Assembly: GCA_964020085.1 (NCBI GenBank)
Contig: OZ026597.1
Span: 7,657,310-7,721,309 of the forward strand
Direction of reading: 5' to 3'
From: Micromussa lordhowensis
Taxonomy: Eukaryota; Cnidaria; Anthozoa; Scleractinia; Lobophylliidae
DNA length: 64,000 nucleotides
Shown here: in pieces, positions 1 through 10,826 of the stretch
How the letters are laid out: each line of letters begins with the position of its first letter
How positions within the stretch are numbered: the stretch's first letter is position 1
The notes under the pieces: generated by a model
Database searches by the model: none
What the model saw: the letters and a program-made list of their open reading frames with translations, nothing else
Told to the model about the DNA's origin: nothing
Translations under genes and position numbers: made by a program

Positions 1-75
1 CAAAAACTTCTTGATCGCTTGGATGCCTTAAATCTGAATGACTTGTGTGGTTCAAAGGATGAAATACCTTATTAG
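1..75 (+). CDS. Possible C-terminal end of an unidentified gene (partial)
   Basis: The frame is open from base 1 and gives 24 residues, beginning QKLLDRLDALNLNDLC and ending in DEIPY before TAG at 73-75. The residues are leucine-rich with helical periodicity, as in the end of a helical domain. The window begins inside it, so neither the domain nor an upstream splice site can be checked. No homolog is recognised. It could be chance open frame, since 25 codons is short. Confidence 0.25.
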   Translation, partial: QKLLDRLDALNLNDLCGSKDEIPY

Positions 76-336
76 CGATGGAATGATTGAAAACAAATTG
101 TGTATGTAATGATTATATAACAGCTGGAACGAGAGATAAAAACTTTTGCCAGTCTCGTGCTTTCTCGCTTCGGAAAAAATGTTTCATTCAGCCGCATTGT
201 TTAAAAGCGCTTTTTCTTAAATAAACGGCAGAAAATATTTTCGCGAATGATTGAATTAGAGCTCTAAAATTTCCTCAAATGCTAAGCCAAAACAATACTT
301 GGAATTACTTGACATTAAACAAAGGTCTACTATTTC
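76..336. other. Non-coding, nothing recognised
   Basis: AT-rich DNA between the possible coding fragment and the first repeat element. I see no exon, RNA gene or repeat in it. Confidence 0.4.
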
Positions 337-1140
337 AACAGGGCTTCCGGAATTATTTGGCGATGCAAAATTGCATAATTCAGCTCTGAGCGCATAATTC
401 GCATAATTCTGAAAACGCACATAATGTTGGAAAAAAAAATGTACGCACATAATGTACGCACATAATGTTGGAAAAATCTATTTATAAGCTATGCTTTTTC
501 CATACCTTGAGAGATGCATGGAATACTATTTCCCATAAATACGCTACATTTTTGCAGCAAATCAGTGCTCCAACCTCAAGTTTTTCTGAAGTCGCCTTTT
601 CACGACCTCCTTCTGTAAAATGGTCGCCACTACGATGAATTTGGTCGCCAAAATCAAATCGTTTTCAAAGGAGGACACTTTGTGCCACTTTACATGGGAA
701 TAGTACCGCTGACCAGAACGAGCCCACATTGAAATCGTTCGAACAAAGTTCTGACAATGTTAGTTTTAGTTTTCAACAGTTTTTCTTGTTGAACAGTCTT
801 ATTTACCGTTAAGGAAAGTAAATAAAAGAAAAAAGAAACAGGTAAGAAAGACAAGCATACAAACTGTGATTAAATTCATTTGGCTTACTGATTATATTGA
901 AAAAAACCCTGTTGATGAACAATCAGCCTTTTCTACTACACCAGTCGCCAAATTGGCGACCTGCTCGTAAAATTTAGTCGGCAATTATCTTTCACTCGCC
1001 ATGGCAACCAAAACAGTCGCAGCTTGGAGCGCTGCAAAAATATTGCGCGATTCGCATAATTCGGGATTTTGGATGCACAATTCACCAAAACATAGTGCAT
1101 AATTTGCTGAAATAAAACGCATAATCCCAGAAACCCTGTT
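337..1140. mobile_element. MITE-like element with terminal inverted repeats
   Basis: The left end reads AACAGGGCTTCCGG and then AATTAT. The right end, reverse-complemented, reads AACAGGGTTTCTGG and then GATTAT, so the roughly 20 bp ends are imperfect inverted repeats. The interior has repeated GCATAATTCGCATAATTC units near both ends and several GTCGCCA words around 590-660 and 945-1020. There is no open frame long enough for a transposase, so this would be a non-autonomous DNA element. The exact boundaries and the target duplication are uncertain. Confidence 0.5.
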
Positions 1141-1261
1141 TTAAGAAGGAACGAATTAGTTTTTTATAGTTGAAATTCTATAATTATTTCAGACTGCTGG
1201 GTATCTAGGTTTGTGAAAACAATTCCTGGCCGCCAGGTGTCTACACTCGATAACGATCATA

Positions 1262-2030
1262 AGAATATACTAGTAATAATTCTCACTACATCTGCCCCCG
1301 CCTTGGATATCACGTTTCTTATGTAATGAACTGTACAACTTTTATTACAAAATACGTCTCCGCAGAACTGTTAAAATAACAGGCCGATATGACCTTTTAC
1401 TCTCGTTGCAATCCTTCAAATCACACAAAATGGACAAAAATCTCTGTTATGTCAAGTAAGTGATGATAGATTTAAAAAGTTATTCGTACTCTTCGTGCTC
1501 GTGTCAGAGCGAACCAACGCGACTACACTCGTGCATGTGGCTACAAGAATTATCTAATAATCCTTGAAACGACACCGTTTATAAATCCTTTACTATCTTC
1601 TGATCCTTGAGATAACAAAGGAAACTAAACTCAGTTACTTCGGATACAATTTGTGGTTGTTTCTTTGAGTGGGTTTTGAGTTTTGATTTGTGATCCTGAT
1701 CTGTTTACTTGAGTCTGTCGACCCCGTTGCCGATTTGCGTCTAACAAATCAAGTTCCGTACGGAAGAATTCTATCCAGTACTGCTGAATAACTTATCGCG
1801 CGCGTACGCGATACCCCTCCTCGTCCTGAATTACCCAAAGATGCCTCGCGAGCTTACTCAAAAATTAACCGGGACCGCCGTGCGCACCTAGTTTCTTCAA
1901 ATCGGGCTTGATTCGCACCCTACAGATACTACACCAATATTTCACATTCTTTATACGCGGGGTCCTATTAATACCTCCTCGGGTTTTGGCCTCTGGGCCA
2001 AATCCCTGCGGGGGCAAAAGTTTCCCGGTG
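1262..2030 (-). repeat. Dispersed repeat, inverted partner of 51842-52834
   Basis: Read in reverse complement, this segment matches 51842-52834 over most of its length. Shared words include the CGGGTTTTGGCC stretch near 2000, the TTATACGCGGGGTCC stretch near 1955 and the CATCTGCCCCCGC end near 1290. The copy here lacks roughly 250 bp found in the partner between the ATTACATAA and CTATTACTAG words. Short open frames in it are by-products of the repeat. It is probably a non-autonomous transposable element; I see no transposase. Confidence 0.7.
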
Positions 2031-4302
2031 CTGTTGTCTATTTCACAGTGCCATTTGAAAGTCCTGTTATTATATTTTACTGATTTTTCGAAATGCAAAC
2101 CATTTTATTCATAACTTGATACAGTAAATGAAAACACACAAAACAAAATGGTATATATGTACATGTCTGTAGCCGCCGGAATATTCAGCCGGAACGAAAG
2201 AATTAGAACTTGTCTGCTCTTTGAAAACACATCGTATTCACACAGAGTGTTGTCTTTAGAAAAGGTTGTTAACTTTCTTTCACAGAGTAACAAAAGCAGC
2301 AAACACAGGCGAACAATAACCAAGCTCATACATACTAATTCGTTTACTTTAAAACATTATAAAGCACTAAAACGTGAGTGCTAAACGTCGTCTAACGCAG
2401 CAAAACACGTGCACGCGTTTAACCCTTCGCGTTGTTAATGCGTTATTAACACAAATTTTGGTTCGTTTAGTTCTGAGCGGTACTGTACATATGCTAAGCT
2501 TACATTTTTTGTCCTTTAAGAAACTGAACGAAATGTTTGGAAATAAAAAGGTTTACTTGTTCTTGGGTTGTAACTCACTAATTCAAATTATTCCATGTAT
2601 CGGTGTTTCATCACCATGTGACATCAGCTAAGCCGACACTGTATTGTGTAAGTAAGCTTATAAACCAACTTCAGATTATTATCAGATCATTGCCACACAG
2701 ACGGGTTTTGTTTCCAAACTTTTAAACTGCTCAAACAAGCGATCATCCAGTCTTTACCAGGAAATCTTTTTTGTAAAATTATGAATCTGGTTGCCTGCGG
2801 GGGAAAATAACGGGCAAGCGGCAGCCAATTTATGTTTCCGATTTCCATATATCATGATGATAATTACCTCTATAATCCACTCAATGAAATGAAATTTACA
2901 GACAGAAAAATTACTTGCCCGGAATTTCACGCATGAAAAACGTCAATTTTTTTTTACTTCTCCTGCCAATTGTAGCTTTACTAGTACAAAATCAATGTAA
3001 AAATTAAAAAAAAGAATCAAGCAAAAACAAACAAAAAACAGTGGCTCGAAACAATAGGATTGCGGCTCAGTACTCACAGCTCTTGCTCGCAGGCTCGCAC
3101 ATTGTTACTCTCTTCAATAGGGGAGCAAGAACAACAAAATAATATTGACATCTTCCCACAGCCAGCTTCTGCACCTAGAAATTTTTACTGCCAATTTAGC
3201 AGCGTACAACCTCTAATCTATCTGATCATACCCTAGTCCAAGTTTCTATTAACCAACAAACTCAGTTCCAACCAAGTCCTTCTTTTGTCACAATCGTGGC
3301 ATTGACTAGAGCTGTTCATTTACCCCTCTAAATTTCATACAATATTGCTTTTCTACTGCAATATTATTTCTACAAAAATATAGCACTAGCCACATGCAGT
3401 CATAGGCTGCCTTTTATTTAATAACATATGGCTCAGGGACAAATCATGAAACTTGATCAAATCATTTATAAGGCATAATTTCAATACCCTCTCTTTGATA
3501 AGCTTATCAATATTTGCAGAGAGAAATATGACCTATGCTGAATGACTCCCTGTATGCTCACAAACAGAGTGGGTAGAGCCTGACTCGTAGGACTTCATCT
3601 TCTATTCACTAGTTGATCTCACCATGATAAAACGTACAGCTTCACTTCGTGGCGTACTAGCGATTGTGACAAACGTTATCTATTTTGCGAGCGCTGAGGG
3701 TTTAATGAAATCAGCCTTGATGGTTATGTGATACTGCCAACGATTAGCTTTGGATGTATTACTCCTCCGAGGAAGGTTTCTTGGACAATAGCATAGATAA
3801 CCTCAAAGTAATTACCTGATATAACTCGTCCCTAGAGTTTGACCGATTTACCACAATAAATTTACAAGAACACTCAATGCAATGTCGGTTTTTCCAAGTA
3901 AGAATAACTCAACCGAAGCATCATTGTAATTCACATTTGACCTTACCTCATGGTAGACATCATCTTCAAGTTTATAAGTATCACTTGTACACAGATTAGC
4001 TAGCGACATAGCGATAGATATCCTACAAAAATGCCAGGTCGTGCGCACAAATATGGATTATTCTACGTTTACCAGTTGAACGCGCTAAACGAAGGAAATT
4101 CAGCCATTAGGCTATTTGCCCATTTGTAAAAACCTTCAAGACACAAATATAATTTCCTTTGAAAGCAGTCTATTTTACTGTGTAAACCGAACTTCTAGCT
4201 ATCCAGCAATTCTTTGAAATTCGACTACATGGTAGCAAGCCGCAGCAAGAGCTTACAATCCAATACAAAACAAAGCCCACTACAATTAAAACATGGACTC
4301 AC
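2031..4302. other. Non-coding; possibly intron of the tropomyosin-like gene
   Basis: This AT-rich stretch lies downstream (minus strand) of the tropomyosin-like first exon, so it may be its first intron. I searched the minus strand for a coiled-coil second exon and found none in frame. An exon-like piece at about 3955-4030 has splice-like borders but does not fit the phase of that exon. Nothing else is recognisable. Confidence 0.4.
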
Positions 4303-4416
4303 GTTATCAGCTCTGCTAGTTGCCTCCTTCAATTCTGCCTCTGCCTTGTCAGCCCGACCTTCTGCATCGGCAAGAGTCTCACGAAGAACGGCCATCTTCT
4401 TCTTAATCTGATCCAT
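4303..4416 (-). CDS. Tropomyosin-like first coding exon (partial gene)
   Basis: ATG at 4416-4414 opens a 38-codon exon ending at a clean GTGAGT donor after 4303. The protein starts MDQIKKKMAVLRETLADAEG and continues as an uninterrupted heptad pattern rich in A, E, K and D (RADKAEAELKEA). Animal tropomyosins start MDAIKKKM and run straight into a coiled coil, so the match is to the N-terminal exon of that actin-filament-binding family. The exon ends in phase 0. The remaining exons were not found to the left within the window, so the gene is incomplete here. Tropomyosin coils along actin and gates myosin access in muscle and the cytoskeleton. Another coiled-coil protein with a similar start cannot be excluded from 38 residues. 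Confidence 0.6.
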
Positions 4417-5573
4417 TTTGTTTGTTTGAAAATTACTGGACCAAAACCAATATAAAACTGCTAACAGTGTGCAGCCTTCGAAAGACAAGCGATGGATGAA
4501 AAGAAGAACGACTGACGCCCAGATTCCCAAAATTCTAAGCCAGTTGCGTGCCATTCCATATATGGAGTGTGAGCTTTGGGAAAATATGGCATAAAATTAA
4601 AAAATGTTTTTTTTACTGCCAAACACGAAAATAAATTATATATACAACAAGTTGATGCGTGCTCAGCACGTTTATCTGAAGATTGCTGCAATCATAAAAT
4701 CCACATTTTTTTAGTTACAGTACATACTGAGCAATAATTACAATGAAGATATTTCAGAACTTTTCGAATACGGAATTACTGAGAACAAAATTCGTGTGAA
4801 ACGTGTTTTGAATACACCTTTTCTATGAAGCACCACAAATTATGTTACTGTGATAACAAGTTGATAGGCTCGACCCTGCAATATATAAAAAAGGATTTTT
4901 TTTTTCATCTGTAACAAGGCATTCACTGAGCTGAGGGAAAATTTCTTTAAAAAAAGTGTTTATTATGACTGTTTCAGCCTGCTCAGGTCACGCCATGATT
5001 CGTTGCTGTCACGCTTTGAGAGCAATTATGATTGTCTGCAAGATTTCTCCATTAAACTGAGAGGGGACCAAATTTATTACTGATTGCGCGATAAGATATT
5101 CTCACAGATTTTATAGCATTAAATATTTGTGGTTGATAAATATGACGTCAACACGTCAAAGGGGAAATAACGGGTCATTGTTACGGAACTGCTTTTGAAC
5201 AAATTTAGGTTTTACGAAGTTCAGTAGTTATGATATAAAGTTCATTCATAAATTCTGGTCCCTTTTATTGTACGAGGAGATAGTAGAATACAAAGAAATG
5301 CGCAGCGCAGAGCAAATCAAAATATCAGATTTATTGGCATGTTTGCGTACGTGTGAGTTACATTTCTTTGCTATTTATGATATTTCCGAGATATTTTAAT
5401 CACTTAACATGTCTGTAAATTCTAACCTTTAATTAGTAAGGTGTGTACTTAACAGTATTTGAGCTATGAAGGTGATTTTAAGGGAACTGTGATCTCTTTA
5501 ATCACGTTTGAAGACATGGTTTTGTCGGTTTTGGTACATTGATTAGAGCCTCTGCTCCACATGGTCTTTTTGG
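4417..5573. other. Upstream region of the tropomyosin-like exon
   Basis: The tropomyosin-like gene reads away from this interval, so its 5' UTR and promoter should lie here or further right. The DNA is AT-rich with homopolymer runs. I see no convincing TATA box position, coding exon or repeat that I can define. Confidence 0.3.
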
Positions 5574-5633
5574 TCTCGTCACGCAACGCTCCTCCCCAGA
5601 AACGTTTGTGGGGAGGAGCGTTGCGTGACGAGA
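5574..5633. repeat. Perfect 25 bp hairpin
   Basis: Arms 5574-5598 and 5609-5633 are exact reverse complements (TCTCGTCACGCAACGCTCC at the outer end) around a 10-base spacer. Palindromes of this form are usually the ends or cores of small foldback transposons. The flanking ACGGCTGCGAGGGAGAC on the right may belong to the same element. Confidence 0.8.
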
Positions 5634-5963
5634 CAAACGGCTGCGAGGGAGACTATGCTCCACAATGCTTCCTACGCGATTCTGTCATATGATGGGCACC
5701 CAATTACGCGATAAGGGAAAAGAGGATTACGTTAGGCAAGTGATTAGGGGTTAGTTCCAAATCTGGAACTACAATCTGGAACTACAATTATTGGTTGATC
5801 CAGCTAACTGTTTTAGATAAGAAAGAAGTCGAATTAAGGTGAACTGCATGCAAGCAAGTCTTGATGTAAAAGTTCGACTGAAATTCCATCACGTAGCACG
5901 TAGTATATAAAAATTGACTATTTTAGTCGTTAAAAAAAAACAACTACAGTTAACCGGCAGGCG

Positions 5964-6570
5964 TAGTCAATCGGAAACCGAAGATTGCCGTTAGCAATGG
6001 ATGGAAATCGATGAAGAAAAAGTTGTGAGTTCGATTGTTAACGATCGCCGATATTAATCGATAACGATTGGTTCACTGATCGGTATCGATTGACGATTGG
6101 AAATCATTTTTGTCCTTTTACGAGTTACACTGATAAAATGATTGACAAAATTTGCCTGCAAAATTGTTTTATTGACACATTTTATCTTCATAGCCTGTGT
6201 ATCTTTTACAATCATTAACAAAATAACAAGAACAGAAACAACTAAAGTTCATTAACAGAAACATTTTAGGCTTTATATCTTTCTTTGCCAGTTTACGACA
6301 CCGGAGGAAGCTCAGGGAAAAGTGGCGGTGTAAAACCCTCCAGCCTCATTGTAGCATCGCCATAGCAAAATAAACAACAGAGTCAGTGTTCTAGTGATTT
6401 CAACTATTTGCATTTTTTTTTCAAACGATAACAATCCGTATTCCTGAAGACAAGAATTATCGATTGCAATCGATAAAATGTTTTTCTGTGAGTTTGATTG
6501 TTATCGATGCAGATATCAATCGGCGATTGATATCGATTGAGTTTCGATACCGATTTTCATCGATTGACTA
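5964..6570. repeat. Foldback-like element rich in ATCGAT words
   Basis: The ends are TAGTCAATCG at 5964 and its exact complement CGATTGACTA ending at 6570. The two terminal thirds (about 5964-6110 and 6440-6570) are built of degenerate words of the type ATCGATT, TATCGATTG and AACGATCG in both orientations. The middle (6110-6430) is ordinary AT-rich sequence. No coding frame is present. Confidence 0.6.
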
Positions 6571-7357
6571 AGGCCTAGAGTTGACAGTTGGCATGTGAAC
6601 CCAGTGTTTTTTTTTCTCCACGATTCGAGAAGACTAATTTCAGACATCTTTAAAGTTTCCAGCACTTCTTATGTTATGACGTTAGTTAGCGCCTGATCGC
6701 TAGATAAACACCAAAGAATAAATATTAAATAGTAGAAAACTCTTTATACAGTTCGTAAAAAATAGCGCATCTTTGGAAACGTTCTACGTTTTGTACAAAA
6801 ACTATTTACAATCTCTAAAATTAGAAAATCCTGCCAAGAAAATATCTAACACGAAGTCATCGCTTAATTTCGTGCCACTTGGAGGGTAGAACTATTGAAC
6901 TCTGGATAGCCTTCAGCAGTTGTGAAATTCCAAAGGAAGGTAAGCTTGCACCTCAATCCCTGTAGAAGAATGGAAAGAGAAATACAAGTGCTTAGTATCA
7001 AATTTGCCTGAACTTTCAGAAAACATGGCGAGAAATCACGAGATGTTTTGGCGAAAGTACAATAGCTTCAAATTGTACCTGGTCGTACAGTAGATTATGA
7101 CGGGTTACCTGAGAGATCTTGGATATGGGATCTCTGTAATGAATTATCTGTAAAGAATTCTCTAGAATAGACCAGCTCGGACATGGGGCTGCTCTAATGA
7201 TACCGAACCCTTCATAATAAGGTAAGGCCTTAATATTGGCGACTTTACAGAATAAGGTACGGAGCCCTTGAACATAATTTCCTATTGGTCCAATCAAGTT
7301 CTCGGTACTCCACAAGTAAAACTATGTTAGGAATTTTAAGTTCTCTTACCGGCAAGA
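6571..7357 (-). other. Downstream of the kinesin stop; probable 3' UTR
   Basis: This lies directly after the stop codon of the kinesin gene on its strand. No further coding exon, clear polyadenylation signal or repeat was identified, so where the transcript ends is not known. Confidence 0.35.
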
Positions 7358-10300
7358 TTAGTCTTCAATATCAGCATCATCCACGGATTCTCCTTTCTTC
7401 AGCTTGGCGATTATCTAGCACAAAAGCGAAAAAGAAGTTAGGCGAAAAACTACTCAAGTGAACATTTCAATGTAAGCCGCAGTACATGGGAACCTCAGCT
7501 ACTTACCGCCTTTAATCTGTTGATTTCTTTGTTTTCAGAGTTCTTCTGGGCATCGTTAGTGATAAGTTTCACACGAGAAGCGTACCTGTGAGCAAGACAT
7601 CGGTTAATAATAACATCGGTCGATAATTGAGCAGTGCAGATTTGAGGTCAAATTAGCCCGTTGATAGTCTCTTTACTGAGATCTCGGACGAAAACAGAAC
7701 TTAGCACAACAAATTCACCCAAGAGAATGGTGGCAAATGAGAGGGAAATAGCGAGGAGAATTCAGATTTTTATATTAGACTCACGTAAGCGATGTCACGG
7801 TTTCATCTGTGTTATAGTCCGCTGGTGAAATGTTCACAAACATAAGAGTTTTTGCATTACCACCTGAAATCAAACCAAAGTATAGAATGAAACTTTTATA
7901 GAATGAAAATTTTGCGCTAGCCCAAGATTCTAAAATATTGAAAACTTAAGTAACGTTACCGTTTAACGTACAAGGCGAGATTGCGTGACCTGCGGTAGGC
8001 CCTTTAATTACAACCAGCGGTCACGAAATCTTACTAAACAAGCCTCATTATCCAAACACACAAATTTCCCGCATCTACTTTTGTTGTCGAAACTTTGTGT
8101 TGTTTATTTGATTGAGTTCGAGTGACCAGCTGCCTCTTTGGACGATCTTTTAATTGTAATTTTCTGAGACTAATAAGGGTACCATTTCGAACACGTTCAG
8201 TGGGTCTCTTACCAAGCGAGTCCTGCATAAGCATAGTTAGCTTGTTATTCCTGTATGGAATGAACTGCTGCTCGCTAGACAGAGCCGAGATCACATCTCC
8301 CAGGGCACTCAAACTCTTATTGATGGATTGGGCTTCCTGTGAAACACAGAAAACAAGCGATATAAACGAAAAGAGCTTCGATGGAGTTGGTCTCACTCAA
8401 CGAAAGTCTAAGTTTGCGTGCAATTAAAGCAATCAATCAAATTATTAGTAAACATTTCATTTGAATAACGGCTGAAACGCGACGAATGGCGTGATTTGCA
8501 ACATAAGAATCAAATTGAAGAAAATCTCAACCCTCAAATAGCTGTTAAACGGCGTTGAAAAACACAAAACCAAACAAGCTTAAAAGGAGCTGCAATAAGC
8601 CGGAAAAGAGGATGAATGGGTAAGATTGGTCAAGGGTGCATTTATCTCATTACTTAACAATTATTCTTTGAAATCGAGGTAAATATTCTGCCACTATTCA
8701 CCGAGATTGAGAAGAATAATTGTTTTAGTATATACACAGGAAGTGATCTCAACAACATTTTCAGAAGGAAACCATTAAAAATCGATTTAATTGATCTCTC
8801 AATTCATGCGTGGAAAACGTGCAAGCGGTACAAAGCATACGCGAATTCGCGAAACGCATTATTCACTCGGTAGGGGGTGAATAATGCTCATTAGCCAGAG
8901 ATAGCGAACCAATCAGATTGCTTAAAACACCAAGATCACTGAGTGTGTATATACTAAAGAAAAGTATGCGACGGGATACGAGGCAAATGAAGTCACCTTA
9001 AGTTGTTCAGCAGTTGCACCAGTTTTATTAGCACGTTCAGAGCCTGCTAAGTCGACCAAACTTATCTGAAACAAAACACACAATCTTCATAACCACAATC
9101 AATCCCCGCTCATACAAACCAATTGAGTCACTTAAGACCTATCAAAGAACGAAACATCAGATAGGCAATAACAAGCGCGGGAAAAACGTCACAGGTTGTA
9201 AGCGCGGGAAAGCGTGGCGGTTGCCAAACTCGGAAAAAGGTTGCGTAAGTAGGTTGGTTTTTCACCTGATTGGTCACCGGGAAAGAGGCACATCATTCTG
9301 ATTGGTTAGAACACACTGCATATGATTGCAAAACCGGGAGAATTTAAGGGAGGGAGAATTTAGAAGTTGGTCACTATGAAATTTGTTCCTTCGTTAAGAC
9401 AGATCAAAGAGTAGTTAGGTATTCAGAACCCACACTGTCCAAAATGGAAAAGTCTCAGTCGTTACTCACCTTGCCTTTCACCACAGCGCCAGATGTTAAA
9501 TTAGTACTTTCGATAACAATTCCAAGAATAAGATGAGACCGCGAACTCTCGGCATTCATTTCTGAAAAAATAAAATCCCACTTAGTTTTACAGATGGCGA
9601 TGAGATGCACAAAGCAAAGAAAAAAATTAAAACTACTTAGAGAGCCTGACATAGATTCATTTTAAAACAAGGAGGAAAAATATGAATTCCATATGTCTTC
9701 TAATCTTAGTTCCAAACATTTGATGATACATTAAGACAATTATTGAATGACTTTCTGTATTCTTGCTATATTGTGGAAATAAGTTTCGTTTCTCTCACTT
9801 GTTGAGGCAACGTGTCTGTTTTCCGAGCCCCTTTCAAATATACTCCAAAGTTCATCCTTGGTTGGTGCCTCTATCATAACAGAGCCCTGGACGAACACGA
9901 GACCCTGAAACAATCCAACCACATGAAATATCAGCAAGCTTCAATGACCGCCATTTTAAATTTGGAAGCAGCTTCGTGTTTCGAGACTGACAACAGTTTT
10001 TAACGTGAATGCATCATGAGCAAAGTTACAACTTGGCTTGTTAATCACAATTTACATCATCTCCAAAAGACCTTTTGGAGAATAGTAGGTAAGAATTACC
10101 TTTTTGTCTTTTTTGATGTCAAGTTTCGCAGGCTTAGGAATGTTAAGGAACAAAGGTTCACGCAGTAAATGCTTCCTTAAGAAAAATCCGGGGCGAGAAA
10201 AGTTTTTCGCGTAATGTTACATGCTGACAAACGGTAAGCAAAAACCAGCTTCGTAAGACATAAAATTATGTAGAAATAACCGTACCACAGACTGAATGAA

Positions 10301-10795
10301 ATATCTGATTTTTCCATACCCTCTCACATCTCTATTATCTTATACCTTCCACTGTTTGCGGGGCCTGCCCTGATTTAAAACCTTTATTGAAAAAACCTTT
10401 TTATTGAAACACAACTAGATAAACAAACGTTCAAACAGAAGTGGTGCCCTTCCCTCCCCGATAACCGCACTAATCATAACATTACAATTTCCTTGATTGT
10501 GATTGGTTTAAAAAAAACTCCTATTTTCCTCTAATTCACTTGCCAAGTTGTTATCGGACAGTTTGTTATCGGATACTTCAATAAGCCAATCACATTCAAA
10601 GCTGTAGTTTAAATCAACCAATCGCATTCAAAGTTGTCTTTTAAATCAACCAATCTCAATTTCAGAGTGACATAAAACAATTTACGCCTCCTTTGTCAGT
10701 ATTTGAATGCAAATTTTCCCTTTCTTTCATAACTTGGCTATTCTTGTCTTCTCGGAAATTGTAATTTTTATGATAAATTGATAACAGGACTTCGT

Positions 10796-10826
<31 letters not shown>

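Noticed and set aside
3955..4030. Exon-like piece on the minus strand with AG and GTAAGG borders
   Set aside because: The phase after the tropomyosin-like exon gives a stop at once, and the open frame shows no coiled coil.
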